Assembly: GCF_023380265.1 (NCBI RefSeq)
Contig: NZ_CP093366.1
Coordinates: forward strand, 248,001-312,000
Source: Bombilactobacillus folatiphilus
GTDB taxonomy: Bacteria > Bacillota > Bacilli > Lactobacillales > Lactobacillaceae
Length of the DNA stretch: 64,000 bases
Reading direction: 5' to 3'
The notes under the pieces were generated by a model. That model had not been told where the DNA came from. It did not search any database and was given only the letters and a program-made list of their open reading frames with translations. Below are positions 60,822-64,000 of this stretch, in pieces. The position numbers and the translations under genes are program-made. Every line of letters starts with the position of its first letter. Position 1 is the first letter of the stretch.

Positions 60822-60916
60822 ATCATTCTTTCGATTAGTAGTGAGCGTCATGATGTTGGCGAAAGCTAAGTCTAGCTCTAATGCTTTGGCGCTACTTTTC
60901 GGGAATGATTTTTTTG
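60822..60916 (+). terminator. Long imperfect terminator hairpin after rplQ
   Basis: ATCATTC (60822-60828) pairs with GAATGAT (60903-60909), and AGTAG/CTACT plus GCGAAAGC/GCTTTGGC pair inside, making an ~88-base element that ends in T7. It ends the S10-spc-alpha transcript. The size is larger than a plain terminator, so another role is possible. Confidence 0.7.
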
Positions 60917-60920
60917 TGTT

Positions 60921-60948
60921 TTGGCATCGTTTGACACTATGATATGAT
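60921..60948 (+). promoter_or_regulatory. Promoter of the ecfA1-ecfA2-ecfT-truA operon
   Basis: TTGGCA (60921-60926), spacer 16, TATGAT (60943-60948) with TGA before it (extended -10). Start near 60955, 20-25 bases before ecfA1. Confidence 0.65.
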
Positions 60949-60978
60949 ATGGTTAATAATGCGAAAGGAAAATATGTA

Positions 60979-61815
60979 ATGGAAAATATTATCCAATTAG
61001 ATGATGTTACTTATTCTTACGAAGAAGCGTCTACTCCCACATTAAATCATATAAGTTTTGCCGTGCAGGCAAATCAATGGGTCGCAATTATTGGTCAAAA
61101 TGGTAGTGGTAAAAGTACTTTGGCGCGCGTTTTAAACGGCCTTTTGGAACCAAATTCAGGACAAGTAAAAATTGGTGGAATGTTACTAACAGAAGATACT
61201 GTTTGGCAGATTCGGCAGCAATTAGGGATTATTTTTCAAAATCCCGATCATCAGTTTGTTGGAGCAACGGTTGAAGACGATGTAGCCTTTGGTTTAGAAA
61301 ATCAAGGTATGAAACGTTCGCAAATGATTGAGCGAGTTCAATGGGCGTTGGAACTGGTCAATATGACTGATTTTGCTAAACGTTCACCTCAAGTTTTGTC
61401 TGGGGGACAAAAGCAACGTGTGGCAATCGCGGGGATTATTGCGTTAAAACCGCAAATTGTTATTATGGATGAAGCAACTAGTATGCTGGATCCACAAGGT
61501 CGCCATGATATTTTGTTGCTAATCAAACGATTACAACGCGAATTAGGAATGACAGTTCTGTCAATTACACACGATCTTAATGAAATTACGCAGGCAGATC
61601 AGGTAATTGTTCTGCAAAAAGGGAATGTTTTAAAAATAGGAAATGTAGAACAGATTTTTGCGGATCCTACGAAACTCTTGTCCTTTGGTTTACAGGCACC
61701 GTTTACGCAAAGATTACAATTAGATTTACAGCAACATGATGTTGCGATTGATTCGAATTATGTCACAAAACAGGAATTGGTCCAAAAGTTATGGCAATTA
61801 CATTTAAACACGTAA
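60979..61815 (+). CDS. ecfA1: ECF transporter ATPase A1
   Basis: 278 residues. Walker A GQNGSGKST, Q-loop FQNPDHQF, signature LSGGQKQR, Walker B IVIMDEATS. The C-terminal extension after ~235 is typical of EcfA. With EcfA2 and EcfT it forms the shared motor for vitamin and metal S-components. ATG 60979 is preceded by AAAGG; a longer reading from 60949 begins within the promoter. Overlaps ecfA2 by 25 bases. Confidence 0.95.
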   Translation: MENIIQLDDVTYSYEEASTPTLNHISFAVQANQWVAIIGQNGSGKSTLARVLNGLLEPNSGQVKIGGMLLTEDTVWQIRQQLGIIFQNPDHQFVGATVEDDVAFGLENQGMKRSQMIERVQWALELVNMTDFAKRSPQVLSGGQKQRVAIAGIIALKPQIVIMDEATSMLDPQGRHDILLLIKRLQRELGMTVLSITHDLNEITQADQVIVLQKGNVLKIGNVEQIFADPTKLLSFGLQAPFTQRLQLDLQQHDVAIDSNYVTKQELVQKLWQLHLNT

Positions 61816-62648
61816 CACATACTTATCAAGCTGATGGTCCCTTGGCTTATACGGGATTGTCAGATATTAGTTTTCAGATTAAAGATGGTAGTTTCACATC
61901 AATTATCGGTCAAACGGGGAGTGGCAAGTCGACTCTAGTGCAGCATATGAATGCGCTATTAAAACCAACTGCAGGTGCGATTCAGGTTGGTTCTCAGCAA
62001 ATAACCCCCGAAACAAAGAATAAGCATCTAAAAAAGCTGCGCCAAGAAGTCGGCATGGTCTTTCAATTACCTGAGCAACAACTTTTTGCGGAAACCGTTG
62101 TGAAAGATATTAGTTTTGGACCACAAAATTTTGGTATAGAAAAAGAGGAAGCGGAACAATTGGCCCGGCAAATGTTAGAGGTTGTTGGATTGCCTACCGA
62201 AGTTGCCGAACAATCCCCATTTGATTTGTCAGGTGGACAAATGCGCCGTGTAGCTATTGCAGGGGTTTTGGCATCAAAACCTAAAATTTTAATTTTGGAT
62301 GAACCGACAGCAGGATTGGATCCTAAGGGTCATGTAGAACTCATGAAATTGTTCGCCAAATTACATCAAAATGGTACAACGATTGTCTTGATTTCACATC
62401 AAATGGAAGACGTTGCTCAGTATAGTGATCAAATATTGGTAATGGATCAAGCACATTTGATTGCAGATGATACGCCACAGGAAATTTTTAGTGACTTGGA
62501 ATTTTTGCAGCAACATCATCTGGATCAACCTGAAAGTGCACAATTTGCACAAAAATTGATGCGGCAAGGCTTTAATTTTACTTCATTGCCGATTACGGAA
62601 GCAGAATTAGTCAAGCAATTATTACCGCAGTTACAAAGGAGAAATTGA
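61791..62648 (+). CDS. ecfA2: ECF transporter ATPase A2
   Basis: 285 residues. Walker A GQTGSGKST, Q-loop FQLPEQQLF (typical of EcfA2), signature LSGGQMRR, Walker B ILILDEPTAGLD, switch His in LISHQMED. Starts inside the end of ecfA1 and its stop shares a base with the ecfT start. Confidence 0.95.
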   Translation: MAITFKHVTHTYQADGPLAYTGLSDISFQIKDGSFTSIIGQTGSGKSTLVQHMNALLKPTAGAIQVGSQQITPETKNKHLKKLRQEVGMVFQLPEQQLFAETVVKDISFGPQNFGIEKEEAEQLARQMLEVVGLPTEVAEQSPFDLSGGQMRRVAIAGVLASKPKILILDEPTAGLDPKGHVELMKLFAKLHQNGTTIVLISHQMEDVAQYSDQILVMDQAHLIADDTPQEIFSDLEFLQQHHLDQPESAQFAQKLMRQGFNFTSLPITEAELVKQLLPQLQRRN

Positions 62649-63445
62649 TGGGAAAAATTATTATTGGTCGTTATTTACCGGGCAATTCTTTGATTCATCA
62701 ATTAGATCCCCGAGCCAAATTTATTGCGACTTTTTTATTTGTGATCATTGTCTTTCTAGCCAATAATTGGCAGTCTTATGTTGCTTTGTTGGCCTTTGTA
62801 CTACTAGCTGTCCATCTATCTAAAATTTCCTTGCGATTTTTTTTACGTGGTATTAGGCCAATGATTATTTTAATTTTGTTTACTGTCATTTTACAGATCT
62901 TTTTTACAACTGGTGGTGATCCCTTTTGGCAATGGGGGATTTTGTCTCTATCGACTTTGAGTTTAACTAATGGTGCTTATATTTTTATTCGGTTTTTGCT
63001 GATTATTTTTATTTCCACACTGCTGACGATAACTACCACGCCGTTACAAATGTCGGATGCGATTGAAGCAATTTTGAAGCCCTTACGTTACGTTCATTTT
63101 CCAGTGGATGAAGTAGCGTTAATGTTATCCATTGCTCTACAATTCATTCCCTTGTTGTCTGATGAAACAACCAAAATTATGAATGCTCAACGAGCTCGGG
63201 GCGTTGATTTTGGTGAGGGTGGACTCATTAAGCAAGTTAAGGCAATTGTGCCAATTTTAATTCCGCTCTTCATTAGTAGTTTTAATATTGCGTATGATTT
63301 ATCGATTGCGATGGAATCCAGAGGTTATCAAACTAGTGAAGGTCGCAGTAAATATCGTCAATTATCTTGGCAGTCTAAAGACACTTGGGTGTTAATTTCA
63401 TTTGGTTTGTTGGCGATTATCTTATTAGTTTTACGGAGTTATTGA
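62648..63445 (+). CDS. ecfT: ECF transporter transmembrane subunit EcfT
   Basis: 265 residues with several membrane spans. [11 protein letters not shown] near the start, and the two coupling-helix ARG-type motifs (AQRARGVDF and ESRGYQ) that contact the ATPases. ATG 62648 overlaps the ecfA2 stop; AGGAG is 6 bases before it. No S-component gene is adjacent, so the module is the group II shared type. Confidence 0.95.
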   Translation: MGKIIIGRYLPGNSLIHQLDPRAKFIATFLFVIIVFLANNWQSYVALLAFVLLAVHLSKISLRFFLRGIRPMIILILFTVILQIFFTTGGDPFWQWGILSLSTLSLTNGAYIFIRFLLIIFISTLLTITTTPLQMSDAIEAILKPLRYVHFPVDEVALMLSIALQFIPLLSDETTKIMNAQRARGVDFGEGGLIKQVKAIVPILIPLFISSFNIAYDLSIAMESRGYQTSEGRSKYRQLSWQSKDTWVLISFGLLAIILLVLRSY

Positions 63446-63446
63446 A

Positions 63447-64000
63447 ATGACAACTTATAAAATTACGATGGCTTATGATGGAACAAATTATCATGGTTTT
63501 GCGCGGCAACCACATTTAGCGACAATTCAAGGAACTGTCGAGCGAGCTTTGTTGAAAATGAGTAAGGGGTTACCCGTTGAAGTGGTTGGATCAGGGCGCA
63601 CGGATGCAGGAGTCCATGCTTTGGGACAGGTAATATCATTTAATTACCCGGGAAATATTTCTGCTGACAAAATGGTCAAAGCATTAAACAGCTTGATGCC
63701 GTTAGATATTTTATTTAAGCAAGCAACTATTGTTCCAGCTGATTTTAACGCTCGATTTGATACAGTTAGCAAGATTTATGAATATCGCGTATCTTTAGAT
63801 TATTATACAGATCCGTTTGACCGGTTATATACAGGTCATTATTCTTATTCTATTGATTTGGACTTAATCAAAATAGCTTTACAAGATGTTGTCGGCGTTC
63901 ATGATTTCACCAGTTTTGAAGCGAGTGGTGGTGTGATTAAAGATAAAGTGCGGGAAATATATCAGGCCGAAGTAGTTCCTTTGTCTGATAAGCACCAGAT
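63447..64000 (+). CDS. truA: tRNA pseudouridine(38-40) synthase (3' truncated by window)
   Basis: The first ~184 residues of TruA. Catalytic Asp53 lies in [29 protein letters not shown] and [10 protein letters not shown] are family motifs. Starts one base after the ecfT stop. ecfT-truA-rplM is the conserved order in Firmicutes; the rest lies outside. Confidence 0.95.
   Translation, partial: MTTYKITMAYDGTNYHGFARQPHLATIQGTVERALLKMSKGLPVEVVGSGRTDAGVHALGQVISFNYPGNISADKMVKALNSLMPLDILFKQATIVPADFNARFDTVSKIYEYRVSLDYYTDPFDRLYTGHYSYSIDLDLIKIALQDVVGVHDFTSFEASGGVIKDKVREIYQAEVVPLSDKHQ

Overview
The window is a low-GC Gram-positive chromosome segment from a member of the Lactobacillaceae. This rests on gene order (cshA-acpS-alr-mazEF; pth-mfd-yabM-rqcP-divIC-yabR-tilS-hpt-ftsH-hslO-lysS; clpC-rpoB-rpoC; rpsL-rpsG-fusA; S10-spc-alpha operon; ecfA1-ecfA2-ecfT-truA), an L-lactate dehydrogenase, a zinc-type S14, a Met T-box, and frequent TTG/GTG starts behind strong AGGAGG sites. 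I cannot fix genus or species from sequence alone; a bee-gut or plant-associated genus such as Bombilactobacillus would fit, but that is a guess.

Layout. 1-2556: 3' end of cshA, then acpS, alr and the mazEF toxin-antitoxin pair. 2557-10640: an accessory stretch with a membrane-anchored C39-like peptidase whose mRNA looks leaderless, a decayed BspA-LRR/MucBP surface-protein gene with at least four disabling lesions, an AT-rich gap, a 1438-residue secreted pectate-lyase-fold adhesin, and a shredded aldo/keto reductase. 10643-12586: a CBS-ACT protein, a 46-residue membrane protein and ldh with a Rex-like operator upstream. 12893-26377: the pth-to-lysS housekeeping run (peptidyl-tRNA recycling, transcription-coupled repair, ribosome quality control, division, tRNA-Ile lysidination, purine salvage, FtsH, Hsp33, lysyl-tRNA synthetase).

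26456-27050: seven tRNA genes (Lys, Gly, Leu, Arg, Gly, Pro, Pro), the last two near-identical Pro tRNAs with CGG and AGG anticodons. 27249-37253: clpC (no ctsR in front), rpoB and rpoC. 37345-39456: a TraX-family membrane protein, msrA and a prepilin peptidase. 39691-42744: str operon. 42790-45997: a T-box leader with an ATG (Met) specifier in front of a peptide-binding protein without a lipobox, then pepT. 46052-46603: an isochorismatase-family hydrolase.

46946-60790: the S10-spc-alpha supercluster of 28 genes with secY, adk, infA and rpoA. 60979-64000: the ECF-transporter energizing module and the 5' part of truA.

Most of the window is ordinary core genome. The parts worth a second look are the decaying surface-protein island, the leaderless candidate, the Pro-tRNA pair, the Met T-box/peptide-use operon, and the leader structures ahead of rpoB, rpsL, rpsJ and infA. 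I found no CRISPR array, prophage, insertion sequence or rRNA, and no convincing wholly new multi-gene system.
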